This document shows, in pieces, positions 7,129 through 7,234 of a DNA stretch of 7,234 nt. The notes beneath the pieces were generated by a model. The model ran no database searches. It worked only from the letters and a program-made list of their open reading frames with translations, and was not told the DNA's origin. The stretch is from Legionella genomosp. 1. GTDB taxonomy: Bacteria > Pseudomonadota > Gammaproteobacteria > Legionellales > Legionellaceae. Location: NCBI GenBank assembly GCA_945901145.1, contig CAMDJY010000076.1, positions 1 through 7,234 of the forward strand, in the 5' to 3' direction. Numbering within the stretch: the first letter of the stretch is position 1; every line of letters starts with the position of its first letter. A program made the translations under genes and the position numbers.

Positions 7129-7161
7129 TTAGCGTCTACAACACCAATTAAGGGTTTACCC
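7129..7161. repeat. Candidate right terminal inverted repeat (IRR) of the Tn3 element
   Basis: Read inward from the right (minus strand), this begins GGGTAAACCC and ends GACGCTAA. Tn3-family terminal repeats are about 38 bp, begin with a run of G and end inside with ACGCTAA(G), so both ends fit, although here I see three rather than four G. The position, downstream of tnpA and its cargo gene, is right. No matching left copy is present in this window, so the call rests on one end only. Confidence 0.45.
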
Positions 7162-7174
7162 AGCTTGGGGTAAA
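7155..7174. terminator. Hairpin downstream of the DUF1016 gene, possible terminator
   Basis: TTTACCC (7155-7161), loop AGCTTG, GGGTAAA (7168-7174) form a perfect 7-bp stem followed by ATTTTA. It could end transcription from the nuclease gene, or from the opposite side. The T-run is short, so it would be modest. Its left arm overlaps the outer end of the candidate IRR, so part of the symmetry may come from the insertion site. Confidence 0.4.
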
Positions 7175-7234
7175 ATTTTAACATCCCATTTAGGCAACTT
7201 GTCAGAACGCCTGATCTGCGCTTGATACTTCTGC
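7156..7234 (-). CDS. Possible C-terminal end of a minus-strand gene running in from the right edge
   Basis: The frame is open from the right edge and ends at TAA 7158-7156. It reads QKYQAQIRRSDKLPKW followed by DVKILPQAG, a composition that looks like real protein. I do not recognise a family. The stop codon lies inside the outer end of the candidate IRR (GGGTAA), which would be expected if the transposon interrupted a host gene and supplied its stop. A second minus frame stays open to 7095, so the choice of frame is uncertain. Confidence 0.3.
   Translation of the reverse strand, partial: QKYQAQIRRSDKLPKWDVKILPQAG

Noticed and set aside
7095..7234. Minus-strand frame open from the right edge to TAA 7097-7095, 45 codons
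   Set aside because: It would run through the whole candidate IRR and into the DUF1016 stop codon. Its partner frame ending at 7156 has a more protein-like composition. It cannot be excluded but is not supported.
1..7234. CRISPR array, tRNA, rRNA or riboswitch
   Set aside because: I saw no regularly spaced repeats, tRNA-like cloverleaf or rRNA sequence; almost all of the window is coding.

Overview
The window is AT-rich throughout. Its gene content (a very long Sel1-repeat protein, a Tn3-family transposon of the DUF4158 type, a DUF1016/PD-(D/E)XK nuclease) suggests an accessory region of a low-GC gammaproteobacterium, possibly Legionella-, Coxiella- or Piscirickettsia-like. That assignment is inference from gene style and composition; no housekeeping gene or rRNA is present to confirm it.

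Layout, left to right. (1) Positions 1-3340, minus strand: one unbroken reading frame of 1113 codons that begins at an ATG at 3340 and runs off the left edge without a stop. It encodes a soluble, helix-rich protein with two Sel1-like repeats near residues 655-733. I checked every in-frame triplet and found no stop. (2) 3341-3411: a short gap with a perfect extended -10 promoter for that gene and a T7-G-A8 dyad. (3) 3412-4035, minus strand: an apparently intact serine resolvase/invertase (TnpR type). (4) 4036-4171: a divergent intergenic region with three short dyads whose centres are about 43-45 bp apart, the expected place for a res site and operators. (5) 4172-6021, plus strand: the Tn3-family transposase gene, damaged twice. 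The N-terminal stub of 30 residues is followed by a deletion and frameshift. A second, in-frame deletion has removed the whole DDE catalytic core while leaving the C-terminal end, so a 586-residue open frame survives. (6) 6055-7098, plus strand: a complete DUF1016 (YhcG-like) nuclease gene 33 bp after tnpA. (7) 7099-7234: a candidate right terminal inverted repeat of the Tn3 element, a 7-bp-stem hairpin, and the tail of a possible minus-strand reading frame that runs off the window.

Together these look like a decayed Tn3-family transposon: resolvase intact, transposase without catalytic residues, so any movement would need a transposase supplied in trans. No terminal repeat is visible between tnpR and the Sel1-repeat gene, or between tnpA and the DUF1016 gene. 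The simplest reading is that the nuclease is cargo inside the element. The Sel1-repeat gene is either cargo too (left end outside the window) or host DNA joined by a deletion that removed the left end. No gene-free stretch exceeds 300 bases.
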